Source of the DNA: Thermoplasmata archaeon UBA61
GTDB lineage: Archaea > Thermoplasmatota > Thermoplasmata > Lutacidiplasmatales > UBA184
Reading direction: 5' to 3'
Assembly (NCBI GenBank): GCA_002503985.1
Contig: DASW01000003.1
Coordinates: 1-64,000 of the forward strand
Length of the DNA: 64,000 nt
The position numbers and the translations under genes are program-made. Below are positions 41,858-50,800 of the stretch, one piece after another (within the stretch, counting starts at the first letter, position 1; each line of letters starts with the position of its first letter). A model generated the notes under the pieces. That model worked only from the letters and a program-made list of their open reading frames with translations. It made no database searches and was not told the origin of the DNA.

Positions 41858-42465
41858 CAGAGCTCCGCCCGGGCTTCCCATTCCTCGAGCGCGGTCCGGT
41901 ACTCCTCGGGGGTGTCGACATTGGCCACCACCCCGGGGTCGTCCACCGCGACCCGGCGGACCTGCACCCCGAACTCGGGCAACAGGGAGCGAAGAGGAGC
42001 GTCACTACGCAGGTCGAGGATGTCGGCCCGGACCGCTGAGCGCCACAGGACGGGATGGCCTCCCCGACCCCCGTAGGTGGGGATGAACCAGACCGCCAGA
42101 GGGTCACTTTCCCGGGTCCGTTCCAGGACGTCGACGGTGGAGGGGGATACGAACGGATGGTCGACGGGCCAGAACAGCACGTCACGGTCCTCGGGTATCG
42201 CCTCGAGCCCGGAGCGGACGGACGCGGTCCGTCCCTCGTACCACAGCTCCGAATCGACCAGCGTTACCGGTAGGCCCCGCAGCTCGCGGGCCACCGGGCC
42301 CCGATGGGGCCCGACGACGACCGCGACCGGGTCGAAGCCGCGGGCAACGCAAACCTCGGCGAGCCGCCGCACGGCCGTGGTCCGTCCGAGCGGCATCAGC
42401 GCCTTGGGCAGGCCGCCGAACCGGCTCGATTCCCCGCCGCTCAGGAGTAGCGCTGCGGTCGCCAT
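41857..42465 (-). CDS. MobA/MocA-like nucleotidyltransferase for molybdenum cofactor
   Basis: The 202-residue product is a GT-A-type nucleotidyltransferase: LLLSGGESSRFGGLPKALMPLGRTTAV (nucleotide-binding loop), FWPVDHPFVSPSTVDVL (metal Asp) and YGGRGGHPVLW. This pattern matches MocA, which makes molybdopterin cytosine or guanine dinucleotide for hydroxylases. Its coupling to the XdhC-type gene supports that role. ATG 42465 is the natural start. The region 42466-42663 upstream separates it from the divergent S19e gene. Confidence 0.9.
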   Translation of the reverse strand: MATAALLLSGGESSRFGGLPKALMPLGRTTAVRRLAEVCVARGFDPVAVVVGPHRGPVARELRGLPVTLVDSELWYEGRTASVRSGLEAIPEDRDVLFWPVDHPFVSPSTVDVLERTRESDPLAVWFIPTYGGRGGHPVLWRSAVRADILDLRSDAPLRSLLPEFGVQVRRVAVDDPGVVANVDTPEEYRTALEEWEARAEL

Positions 42466-42629
42466 CGGATACCCGGGGTGACCCCTCGCGGCGGCTCACG
42501 TCGGTCCGGTTAGTTAAGCCCACCCCCGGTTCCGGGACTGCCCTCGGCGAACGCAAGATTCGCTCCCGGGCCCCACCCTGTCGTACCGGGTCCGAGAACG
42601 GGGAGACGACCGGGGCCGTTTCCTCTCAC

Positions 42630-42637
42630 TTTAAATA
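42630..42637 (+). promoter_or_regulatory. TATA box of the S19e operon
   Basis: TTTAAATA is centred about 30 bp upstream of ATG 42664, as expected for a strong leaderless archaeal promoter driving ribosomal genes. Confidence 0.75.
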
Positions 42638-42663
42638 CACCGGCACGGTGGCCGCGCCACCTC

Positions 42664-43119
42664 ATGACCCACCCTAACGACGTACCTCCGTCCGTCCTCC
42701 TTCCGAAGCTCGCGACGGAGCTCCGCAACCGCAAGGCCGTCGCCCCCCCTCCGTGGGCGACGTTCGCGAAGACCGGAGTGCACAAGCAGCGCGCGCCGAC
42801 CCAGATGGATTGGTGGTACCTGAGAAGCGCGTCGGTGCTGCGGAAGATCTACCTCCAGGGATACATCGGCATCGAGCGATTGAGCGCGGAGTACGGGGGG
42901 AAGCGCGACCGGGGCAGCGCCCCGTACCACGCTCGGACCGGGTCGCGTTCCGTCCTCCGCGAGATCGTTCACCAGCTCGAGAAGGCCGGACTGGTCCAGC
43001 CGTACAAGACGAAGGGCCGGCGAGTGAGCCCCGAAGGGCAGAAGCTCCTCGACACCCTTTCGCGCGACGTTCTCAAGGCGATGGTCGTGGAGCGGCCCGA
43101 ACTCGCCAAGTACCTCTAA
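42664..43119 (+). CDS. rps19e: Small ribosomal subunit protein S19e (eS19)
   Basis: eS19 is an archaeal/eukaryotic protein of the 30S head required for small-subunit maturation. The 151-residue product has the winged-helix core DWWYLRSASVLRKIYLQGYIGIERLSAEYG, the loop RGSAPYHARTGSRSVLREIVHQLEKAGLV and GRRVSPEGQKLLD. The leaderless ATG has a clear TATA box. It heads an operon with the PDCD5, L39e, L31e and aIF6 genes. Confidence 0.97.
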   Translation: MTHPNDVPPSVLLPKLATELRNRKAVAPPPWATFAKTGVHKQRAPTQMDWWYLRSASVLRKIYLQGYIGIERLSAEYGGKRDRGSAPYHARTGSRSVLREIVHQLEKAGLVQPYKTKGRRVSPEGQKLLDTLSRDVLKAMVVERPELAKYL

Positions 43120-43148
43120 GGGGATTTCCGGGGCGAAGGAGTTGGCGT

Positions 43149-43508
43149 ATGGCGTACGGGGAGGATGCCGAGCTGGCCGAACTCAGACGTCGGCGTCTCC
43201 AGCAGATCCAGGAGATGCAGGCCTCGGAATCGGCGAACGCCCAGTCCTACGCGGCTCAGGACGCCGAGAGGGCGAGGCACGAGCAGGAGCGGACCGAGAT
43301 CCTTCGTCGCATCCTCACTCCGGAGGCCCGCGAGCGGCTCGCGCGGATCCGGCTCGCGAAGCCGGACGTCGCGGGCGCCGTCGAGCAGCAGCTCATCGCG
43401 CTCGCCGCCAGCGGACGGATCCAGCGGGCGATCGACGACCCGACGCTCCGCGCGTTGCTCGAGCGGATCGCCCCCGAACGACGGGAGATCAAGATCACGA
43501 GGCGGTGA
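43149..43508 (+). CDS. PDCD5-family DNA-binding protein
   Basis: The 119-residue product matches the archaeal PDCD5/TFAR19 family: a charged N-terminal helix (ELAELRRRRLQQIQEMQ) and a helical core with LTPEARERLARIRLAKPDVAGAVEQQLIALA and GRIQRAIDDPTLRALLERI. Its cellular role in archaea is unsettled; DNA binding and association with translation genes are reported for the family. ATG 43149 follows a GAAGGAG site. Longer in-frame extension upstream overlaps S19e and is not real. It lies between S19e and L39e, its usual place. Confidence 0.94.
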   Translation: MAYGEDAELAELRRRRLQQIQEMQASESANAQSYAAQDAERARHEQERTEILRRILTPEARERLARIRLAKPDVAGAVEQQLIALAASGRIQRAIDDPTLRALLERIAPERREIKITRR

Positions 43509-43520
43509 ACGGAGGGGACC

Positions 43521-43679
43521 ATGGCGAACCGTAGGAAGAGCCTCGCTCGCAAGACCCGTTTGTTCCGCGTCGTGCGCGGCAACCGCCGCGTCCCGGCCTG
43601 GGTGATCCAGCGGACGAGCCGACGCTTCACCCGTCACCCCAAACGCCACACCTGGAAGCGTGGCCATCTCCACAAGTAA
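43521..43679 (+). CDS. rpl39e: Large ribosomal subunit protein L39e (eL39)
   Basis: The 52-residue, very basic product (MANRRKSLARKTRLF at the start, WVIQRTSRRFTRHPKRHTW near the end) is eL39, which lines the ribosomal exit tunnel in archaea and eukaryotes. Length and the conserved RRPP-free RRVPAWV core fit the family. A GGAGGGG ribosome site lies just before ATG 43521. It is 12 bp from the PDCD5 gene and 31 bp from the L31e gene. Confidence 0.93.
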   Translation: MANRRKSLARKTRLFRVVRGNRRVPAWVIQRTSRRFTRHPKRHTWKRGHLHK

Positions 43680-43710
43680 GTCAGTAAGTGAGTGAGCGAG
43701 GAAGGTTCCG

Positions 43711-44007
43711 ATGCCCCCGAAGACCTCCACACGGCACACCGAGGAGCTCGAGCGAGAGTACGTCATCCCGTTGCGCGCGAGCATGCACCAGCCCTCTCGC
43801 CGCCGCCGCGCGGGTCACGCCCTCGAGACGGTCCGGCGGTTCGTGGTCCGCCACATGAAGGGCAAACCCGAGGACGTCTGGATCGACCCCCGTCTCAACG
43901 AGCACATCTGGGAGCGCGGGATCCAGCACATCCCGAGCCGCGTCCGCGTCAAGGCGATCCGCTTCGAGGACGGCCTCATTGAGGTCGACCTTCTCGAGAC
44001 CGACTAA
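43711..44007 (+). CDS. rpl31e: Large ribosomal subunit protein L31e (eL31)
   Basis: eL31 sits near the tunnel exit and helps dock signal recognition particle and nascent-chain factors. The 98-residue product shows EREYVIPLRASM, RRRRAGHALETVRRFVVRHMK, VWIDPRLNEHIWERGIQHIPSRVRVKA in the conserved order. It follows L39e and precedes aIF6, an order seen in many archaea. Confidence 0.96.
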   Translation: MPPKTSTRHTEELEREYVIPLRASMHQPSRRRRAGHALETVRRFVVRHMKGKPEDVWIDPRLNEHIWERGIQHIPSRVRVKAIRFEDGLIEVDLLETD

Positions 44008-44031
44008 GCTCGGTCGCGGGAGGCCCCTCGC

Positions 44032-44697
44032 GTGCCGGTCGGAAGAACACTAGTGAGTGGAAGCCCCTACCTGGGGGTCTACCTTCGCGTGGGGGACGGG
44101 TTCGCCATCGTCCCGGACGACACGCAGCGCTCCGTGGAGCGCGATATCGCACGGCTCCTGGACGTGAACGTCGTTCGTACGACGGTGCTGGATTGTGAGG
44201 TCGTGGGCGCCCTCGTCGCGGCCAACTCGAAGGGGATCCTCGTCGGGGGCGAGATCGATGCCGCCGAGCGGAGGACGCTCGAGCAGATCGCTCCGGTCAC
44301 CGTGCTCGCCTCCCGGCAGAACGCCATGGGCAACAACATCCTCGCCAACGATTCGGGCGCCGTCGTCCACCCCGAGTTCTCGGACGACGCGGTCGCGTCG
44401 ATCGGCCGCGCGCTCGGCGTTCGGGTCGACCGCGGGACCGTCGCCGGGCTCGGGACGGTCGGCATGGCGGGCGTGGCGACGAACCGGGGGGTTGTCGTCC
44501 ACCCTCGCGCGACCGAGAAGGAGGCGATGCACGTCGGCGAGATGCTGGGCGTCCCGGTTCACCGCTCGACCGCGAACTTCGGGGTGCCGGTCGTCGGGGC
44601 CTGCATCGTCGCGAACTCCAAAGGCATCATCGTCGGCCGGCCGACCACGCCGGTCGAGATCGTTCACATCCAGGAAGGTCTGAGCATCTTCGACTAG
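44032..44697 (+). CDS. eif6: Translation initiation factor 6 (aIF6)
   Basis: aIF6 binds the large subunit and keeps it from joining the small subunit too early. The 221-residue product shows the fivefold pseudo-repeats of the pentein propeller (LGVYLRVGDGFAIVP, GALVAANSKGILVG, NNILANDSGAVVHPEFSDDA, GVATNRGVVVHPRATEKE, GACIVANSKGIIVG). The start is GTG at 44032, 24 bp after L31e. The usual next genes in other archaea (L18a/LX, prefoldin alpha, ftsY) are not here; S17e converges instead. Confidence 0.96.
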   Translation: MPVGRTLVSGSPYLGVYLRVGDGFAIVPDDTQRSVERDIARLLDVNVVRTTVLDCEVVGALVAANSKGILVGGEIDAAERRTLEQIAPVTVLASRQNAMGNNILANDSGAVVHPEFSDDAVASIGRALGVRVDRGTVAGLGTVGMAGVATNRGVVVHPRATEKEAMHVGEMLGVPVHRSTANFGVPVVGACIVANSKGIIVGRPTTPVEIVHIQEGLSIFD

Positions 44698-44713
44698 GCC
44701 GTTCGGGAGGAGA

Positions 44714-44733
44714 CCGTCGGGGAGGCCCGACGG
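44714..44733. terminator. Hairpin between convergent aIF6 and S17e genes
   Basis: CCGTCGGG pairs perfectly with CCCGACGG around a GAGG loop. A second small hairpin (TCGCT/AGCGA) follows at 44736-44748. They fill the 55-bp gap between the stop codons of the two converging genes. Confidence 0.5.
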
Positions 44734-44752
44734 GGTCGCTCGGAGCGAGGGT

Positions 44753-44977
44753 CTAGGTGCCGCGCTTTCGCTTCACGTAGCGCGTCGCGTATCCCGCGAT
44801 GCGGTTCGCGAGCTTCTTGTGGGTCGCCTGGAGGTGGCCTTCCACGGTCACCCCGAGGTCGGTGAGCTCGAGGACCTTCTGCTTGTTCTGGGCGTAGTCG
44901 CCCGTGAAGTCCTCAGGATAGTGACGGATGAGCTCGATGGCGACCCGCTTGATGTACGTCTGGCGAATGTTGCCCAT
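44753..44977 (-). CDS. rps17e: Small ribosomal subunit protein S17e (eS17)
   Basis: The 74-residue product is the archaeal short form of eS17: GNIRQTYIKRVAIELIRHYP, DFTGDYAQNKQKVLELTDL and TKKLRNRIAGY-like KLANRIAGYATRYVKRK. ATG 44977 is chosen because the family begins with MGxIRQTYIKR and because a TATA box lies 29 bp upstream. The longer open frame to 45217 is an artefact of high G+C. Confidence 0.95.
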   Translation of the reverse strand: MGNIRQTYIKRVAIELIRHYPEDFTGDYAQNKQKVLELTDLGVTVEGHLQATHKKLANRIAGYATRYVKRKRGT

Positions 44978-45001
44978 GCGGGCGGGGCCGACCCGGGTCG
45001 C

Positions 45002-45011
45002 GGTTATAACC
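45002..45011 (-). promoter_or_regulatory. Palindromic TATA box of S17e
   Basis: GGTTATAACC is a perfect 10-bp palindrome centred 29 bp before ATG 44977. It fits a leaderless promoter on the minus strand. Confidence 0.65.
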
Positions 45012-45183
45012 CTAACCGCCGGCGGGCGGTCGGACATCCGGCCGCCGATAGCAGCCTGACACACCGGCGATACGCACAAATACCCTAGCCATGGTAATTC
45101 ATTGCGTGCCTCATCGCGCAGCCGCCCGGGGGGGCTTCTAGGACGGGCTGAGTTCCCTCCTTTCGCCCCGAGGCTCGCATCCC

Positions 45184-46689
45184 ATGCAGAACGAAACAGA
45201 GGACCCTTCGGCCCCACCGACGCGGGAGCGGAACGTCCTCCTGCTTGACCTCTCGAAGAGCATGCTCGCCCCCCTCCCGGACCCCCAGGCGGGGGCGACG
45301 GAGCGCCAGAAGATCGAGGTCGCGCGGACGGCGGTGTTCCGGATCCTCCAGGACGCCGCGTCGGGCGGGACCCTCTTCGGGCTGGTGACGTTCACGGAGA
45401 CGGTTCGGGTCCCGGTTCCGCTCGGCGAGATCCACCGGGAGAACCTCCCGTACATCGAGAACCTCATCTCGCTCCTGACCCCGAGCGGCCGGTCGGCGAT
45501 CTGGGACGCGATCGGCGTCGGGGCGGACCTCTTGCGGATGGGGACGAGCGGCGTCCAGGGGAACCTCGTCCTCGTCACGGACGGTTGGGACAACGCCTCG
45601 ACGCGGTTCGACGTGCGGACCGACCCGAAGGTGAAAGCCTCCGGGGGAAAGGTCGACCTCGTCCCGTACGTCCTCCCCGCGCACTCCCGGGTCACCCTGC
45701 GGATCATCGGGATCGGCAGCGGGGACGAACGCGACAAGGGGGTCGACTCCGCCCGGATGAACCAACTCGTGGGCCAGCTCGCGGCGCGCGCCCAGGAGCT
45801 CGGCCTTCCTCCGGCGTTCAGCTATCAACTGGTCACCACGGGCACCCAACTGTTCGCGCAGATGGTCAACGCGTTCCTCGACGTCGGGTACGAGGACGAC
45901 CGGCCGATCGAGGAGCTGCACCCCGAGGAGCTCGCCCGCCACGCCGCGAACGCCGCGCGGGCCCTCAAAGAGCCCCAGCAGCACGCCACCGTCTCCCGGA
46001 TCAAGAACGCCCAGGCAGCAGGGAAGCCGACGGCCCCCGTGCCGTACTCCGAGCTGCCCGAGATCGAGGTCGATTTCCTCGCGAACGGCCCCGGAGCGCC
46101 TCCCGCCTACCTCAAGGAGCGCTACGGCCCGCTCGGCGAGGTCGTGGAAGCGTACCTCGCCGGCGCGCTCGACCGGGCCCTCGAGCTCATCCAGCGGACG
46201 CAAGGGTTCCTACCGGCGGTCACCCGGCTCTACTGGGAGGCCCGCATCCAGTACGCTCGTCGCGCGGTCGTCGAGGCCGCCCGTGCGCTGCTGCAGGCAT
46301 GGGCCGAGGCCGAGAAGCTCCCCCCGGCGACCCAGGCTCCGATCCTCCGGCGGCTCGCGGTCCTCCAGGCTCGGATGCAGAACGACAAGGAGACCGAAAC
46401 CCTCGTCCGGTTCATCGACGAGACCGAGCACCACCTTACGAACCGGGACCCGAAGACCCGGGACCGGCTGATGGACCTCTTCTCGAAGCTGATGGAGCTC
46501 CGCGGCACCTATCAGCTCACCCGGCTCGCCGGAGCAGGGGACCTTCAGGACGCGGCGATCAAGCACGAGGCCGCCGTCGAAGAGGTCTTCGGATTGCTCC
46601 AAGACGCCCGCCTGGACCTCTCTTCGGAGGGGCCGACCGTGGAAGGCGCGTTGGACTTCATTGAAATATGCTTGGCGGAGATGCGGTAA
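45184..46689 (+). CDS. von Willebrand factor A-domain protein
   Basis: The 501-residue product has an N-terminal vWA domain (residues 15-260) with the metal-ion site: NVLLLDLSKSM (DxSxS), SGRSAIWDAIG at the Thr position, and LVLVTDGWDNAST with the second Asp. The rest is a helical region of about 240 residues rich in Ala, Leu and Glu that resembles TPR-like or other repeat helices (WEARIQYARRAVVEAARALLQAW). It has no signal peptide, so it acts in the cytoplasm, probably as a Mg2+-dependent binding module. It heads a three-gene operon with a P-loop GTPase 11 bp downstream and a coiled-coil protein. Confidence 0.85.
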   Translation: MQNETEDPSAPPTRERNVLLLDLSKSMLAPLPDPQAGATERQKIEVARTAVFRILQDAASGGTLFGLVTFTETVRVPVPLGEIHRENLPYIENLISLLTPSGRSAIWDAIGVGADLLRMGTSGVQGNLVLVTDGWDNASTRFDVRTDPKVKASGGKVDLVPYVLPAHSRVTLRIIGIGSGDERDKGVDSARMNQLVGQLAARAQELGLPPAFSYQLVTTGTQLFAQMVNAFLDVGYEDDRPIEELHPEELARHAANAARALKEPQQHATVSRIKNAQAAGKPTAPVPYSELPEIEVDFLANGPGAPPAYLKERYGPLGEVVEAYLAGALDRALELIQRTQGFLPAVTRLYWEARIQYARRAVVEAARALLQAWAEAEKLPPATQAPILRRLAVLQARMQNDKETETLVRFIDETEHHLTNRDPKTRDRLMDLFSKLMELRGTYQLTRLAGAGDLQDAAIKHEAAVEEVFGLLQDARLDLSSEGPTVEGALDFIEICLAEMR

Positions 46690-46700
46690 GGGGACACTGA

Positions 46701-47861
46701 ATGCCCGAGGTCAAGGTCACCACCCGTCGCAGGACGACGGGGAAGAGGGAATCGAAGTCCTCCGTCGACGCGACCCGCATCGCGGTCGTCGGCATCCCGG
46801 CCTCGGGCAAGACGACCTACTTCCGGTTCCTGTCGGGGCATTTCGGCCTCAACCTCCCGATCCTGTACATCCCCGCCCGGGCGGAGAACGGCAGCCTGCC
46901 GCTCTACGGCGACCTCGAGAACGATGTCGCGCTCGAGGAGACGACGTACGAGACGACCGACCCGACCGACCCCGAGGGGAGCCTCGAGACGACGACCCGC
47001 TACTACGTGAACCGGCCCATGGAGGACCGGCGCAAGCTCTGGGTGGAGCTGAGCGCGGGCCGGGAGGAACAGGGGATCCTGACGAAGTACCCCCTGCCGA
47101 CGAAGTTCAACCAGTTCGTCGAGATGAAGATGCGCTTCCGCTACGCCGCCCCCGAGGGCGACACAGGCTCCCGGCCGATGGAGCTCTCTACGGTCGACGA
47201 GGCGGGCGGGATCATCGCCGACTACTTCACCTACGACCGGATGTGGCTCGACTCCGTCGACGGTGAGGTCTCGGAGAAAGCCTGCCGGGTCATCCCCCAC
47301 TTCGATTCGTGGCGTCCCGACCGCCGCGACCTGTGGAAACGTGGGCTCACCCTCCTCGGGAGGTTCGTCTGCGAGGCCGACGCGATCATCCTGCTGCTCT
47401 CCCCCGGCCTCCCCTCCCTGCGGGACCAGGCCCAGCAGGTCAACCTTGCGCGCGGCGTCTTCCGCTACACCCACTCTCGGGACCTTCCGCTCGTGATCGC
47501 GGTCTCGAAAGCGGACAAGCTCAAGGAGTTCTACAGCGAGGTCGAGCAGTCGGTGCGGGAGCGCTCGTTCCGCAGCACCTTCGACACCGTCGACTTCCTC
47601 CTGCGCCGCGACGGCGCGGGGATGGGAACGATCCTGGTCGCCCAGGAGGGCCGGGGGATCTCGATCAAGTCGGACGTCTTCCTGATCTCGAGCGCGGTAT
47701 CGACCGGCGAAGGCCACCCGCTCTTCATCGGCGAAACCGGCGACGAAGCGCCCAGCTCGGGCGCGGTGACGATGGGGGTGCCGGTCATGGTCAACACGAC
47801 CCTTCCCCTCGCTCGCGCCTGCGAGCGGGTCCTCGAACGCCGAGCGACGAAGGGGGGTTGA
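46701..47861 (+). CDS. P-loop GTPase-like NTPase of the vWA operon
   Basis: The 386-residue product has Walker A GIPASGKTT at residues 31-39, a DEAGG block in the place of the G3 DxxG motif, and SKADK as the G4-like base-specificity motif. The stretch between Walker A and G3 (about 130 residues, with DPTDPEGSLETTTRYYVNRP) is an insert not typical of small Ras-like GTPases. A basic N-terminal arm (RRRTTGKRESK) precedes the domain. Its TGA overlaps the ATG of the coiled-coil gene (TGATG). I infer that the vWA, GTPase and coiled-coil proteins work as one complex. Confidence 0.85.
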   Translation: MPEVKVTTRRRTTGKRESKSSVDATRIAVVGIPASGKTTYFRFLSGHFGLNLPILYIPARAENGSLPLYGDLENDVALEETTYETTDPTDPEGSLETTTRYYVNRPMEDRRKLWVELSAGREEQGILTKYPLPTKFNQFVEMKMRFRYAAPEGDTGSRPMELSTVDEAGGIIADYFTYDRMWLDSVDGEVSEKACRVIPHFDSWRPDRRDLWKRGLTLLGRFVCEADAIILLLSPGLPSLRDQAQQVNLARGVFRYTHSRDLPLVIAVSKADKLKEFYSEVEQSVRERSFRSTFDTVDFLLRRDGAGMGTILVAQEGRGISIKSDVFLISSAVSTGEGHPLFIGETGDEAPSSGAVTMGVPVMVNTTLPLARACERVLERRATKGG

Positions 47862-50800
47862 TGGCCGCGGCGGACACCGCCTCACCGGGGTCCCTCGTCC
47901 CGGTCGCGGTCGTCTGGTGCCGTCAGGTCGACAACGAGGCGGAGAGCCCGGGGTACACGACCATCCCCGAGGAGTTCCCGGGTCGTCGGGAGACCGTCGA
48001 GTCGATCCGCGTCGTCGGGAACCTCACGATCAACATCGCCGACACCCACGACTACTGGGACCCCGACCCGGCGCAGCCGCTCTCGTTCTACCCGAACCTC
48101 TTCCTCTACCCGGCGGCGAACGGACGGTACACGTGCGTCGGCCGGATGTTCCTCTCCACCGAGGACCGGCCGCGTCTTGGAATGAAGACGCTCGTCTTCG
48201 AGACGGCCCCGCTCTTGGCGAGCGGGGAGTTCGGCGCCGCGGTCCTGCGCGCCCACGCGACCATGAGCGGCAAGACCGACGTCGCGAAGCCCCCGGTCGA
48301 GCCCGACCCCCTCGTCTACCAGACGGTCGGGGAGGGGTTCCTCTTCCACCGTGGGACCACCGAGCCGGTGGTCGTCGTCGCCTCCGACTCGTGGGAAGCG
48401 GCCTGCCAGGCGGTGCTCGAGCTCGTTCGGGTGCTGCCGACCGCCCTCGTTTCGCTCGGGGCGTTCCTCGTCTTCCCCTATTTCCTCCCCGAAGCGAAGG
48501 TGAACCTGCACGAGTTCACCGAACAGTTCCCGCTCGCCCTCGCCGTGATGCGCGTCCCGCGCGGCGAGGCGCAGGGCGACCGGCACGCGAAGCGCCTGCA
48601 GAGCTGGGAATCCGCCCCCGTCACGCTGCGGGACCTCACCCGTGCGAGTCGGGGCCGTGAGGCGCTCCCGCTCGTCCTCCAATACGCCCGGGAGCACCAG
48701 GACACCAAGATCCGCGAGGTGACCCGACGGGTCGACCTCGTCGAAGGTCCTCGCACGGAGACCCTCCTCCACGACGCCGAGCGACAGGGCGGTCGGGACC
48801 GTCGCAAGGAGATGTGGCGCATCGGGACCGCGATGGAGACCGCGGCGCTGCTCCTCACCCGCCCCAAGGGTCGCTCCGTGCCGATGACCGGCGAGGCCGC
48901 GAAGCGGGCGAACGAGTACCTGCAGGCCCGGCCGGCCGACACGGTCCTGGTGCCTCCGGAACCGGTTATGACGGGTCCTCCCGCGGCTACCATCCCGATC
49001 CCCGGGGTGCTCGCGGGCCAGCACCCGCCGTGGCTCCACAAGCCCTCGGACGTCTCCCTGCCGGGTTCGGGCCCGTCCGCGGTGCCGGTCTCCAAGAGCG
49101 ACGACCCTTCCTCTTTGCCGGTGGGGGCGGTGGCTCCTCCTCCCATCCCGCCGCCGACCTTCCTGCCTCCGCCGAGCGGAGAGCTCGAGACCCTCCTCAA
49201 GAACGAGATCGACCGGCGGTTCGCCGAAATGGCGAAGAGCCGGGCGGATTCGCCCGAAGCTCCGGACGTCAACGCCCGCGTCGCGAGCGCGATGCACGAC
49301 CTCGAGGCGAAGTGGACCGCGCTCTTGGACGCCCGTCTTCGGGATGCCTCGGACGCCTCCTCCCGCGCAGTGGTGGGCGTACAGAGCGACCTCGCCTCGC
49401 GCATCGCCGCGGTCGAGGCGCGACCCGTCCTGAGCCCCTCGGACCTCGCCGCCGAGGCGGAGCAGAAGGTCCAGGGCACGACCGAGACGAAGTTCCAGGC
49501 GCTCGAGGAGAAGGTCCACGGCACGGCCCAGTCGCGCTACCAGGCGCTCGAGGAGAAGGTCCAGGCCTCGACGCAAGCGCGGTTCCGTGCCCTGGAGGAG
49601 ACGGTCGAGGCGGGCGCCGAGGCCCGGTTCGAAGCCCTCCGGGCGAAGGTCGAGGATTCCGTTCGCGCTTCCGGGGAGATGTGGGCCTCTCGGCTCCGGG
49701 ACGAGCTGCGCCAGGCCGTGGACGACCTGAAAGCGCAGGCGACCCACGACGAGGAGGAGATGCGGGCCGCCCTGGTCGCGCAGATCGACCTCGAGCTCCG
49801 GGAGGCGTCCGAGCAGGGCACGGTCCTCCGGGAGGAGATCGAGGGCCGCGTCCGCGAGGTCCTGAAGGACCGGATGGCCGAGACCGACCAGCGGCGCATC
49901 AAGGAGCTCCGCGACCTCGAGCAGCGGATGGGGCTGCTCGTCGACGGGCGGACGAAGGACGTCGAGACCCGTCTTCTGGCGGCGAACTCCGAGGTGAAGA
50001 AGCTCGCGGCCTCTTCGGACGAGCGGCTCACGCAGGCCGAGCGTCGTTGGTCGGTCGCCGGCGAGGCCCGGATCGCCGAGACGGCGGAGGCCCATACGCA
50101 GGCGATCGCCGGGCTCCAGGTCCGGATGCAATCCTACTTCGAACAGAAGATGCGCGAGAACCAGGAGCGGGAGCGGGAGAAGTACGTGGAGCTCCTCGCC
50201 CGGCTCAAGTCGGAGGTCGACCAGTCGCTCGCGAAGACGATCGACTCCAACAAGTTCGACGCGGTCATCCGCGACCGGGTCGCCCGCGGTCTCGAGGCCG
50301 CGCGCGAGGAGCAGGAGAAGGGCATCCAGGCGGCCGTGGGCGAGGCCGAGGCCCGCCTGAGCTCCCAGGCGGAGGGCAGCGTCGTGCGTCTCGAGCGCCT
50401 CGAGGCGAAGATCGCGACGCGGGAGACCGACCTCCTCCGGATCGAGCAGACGCTCCGCCACGAGGTCGACGACCTCGACCGCCGCATCCAGGTGGTCGCG
50501 GACCGCGCGCTCCCGCTCATCCGACGTACCTGGCTACGCGTGTCGGAGCTCGAGAAGGAAGGGCCCGGCGCCGCCGAGACCGAGGCGCACATCAAGGAGC
50601 TGCGCCGCGAGATGGGCCGCGAGCTCCGTCGGGTCGAGGGCCAGCTCCTCGAGCAGACCGGGGACCTACGGGACCGGCTCGAATCCACGCTCGCGAGCCA
50701 GGGCCGCATCTGGCTCAACCTCCTGAAGCAGCTCCAGAGCGCGAGCGAGGGCCTGGTCCGGGCCGATGTCGCGAGCTCCGTTCGGCCGAGGGCTCGGATG

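Noticed and set aside
42753..43148. N-terminal extension of the PDCD5-like protein
   Set aside because: It runs through the S19e gene in another frame, and the family starts at the ATG at 43149, which has a ribosome site.
47309..47860. N-terminal extension of the coiled-coil protein back to 47309
   Set aside because: The extension is Arg/Pro-rich and lies wholly within the GTPase gene; the ATG at 47861 overlaps the GTPase stop as a coupled start.
47882..50461. Very long minus-strand open frame (about 860 codons) opposite the coiled-coil gene
   Set aside because: It is Arg/Gly/Leu/Asp-rich with no domain signal and mirrors the codon bias of the real + strand gene; high G+C removes stops from the opposite strand.
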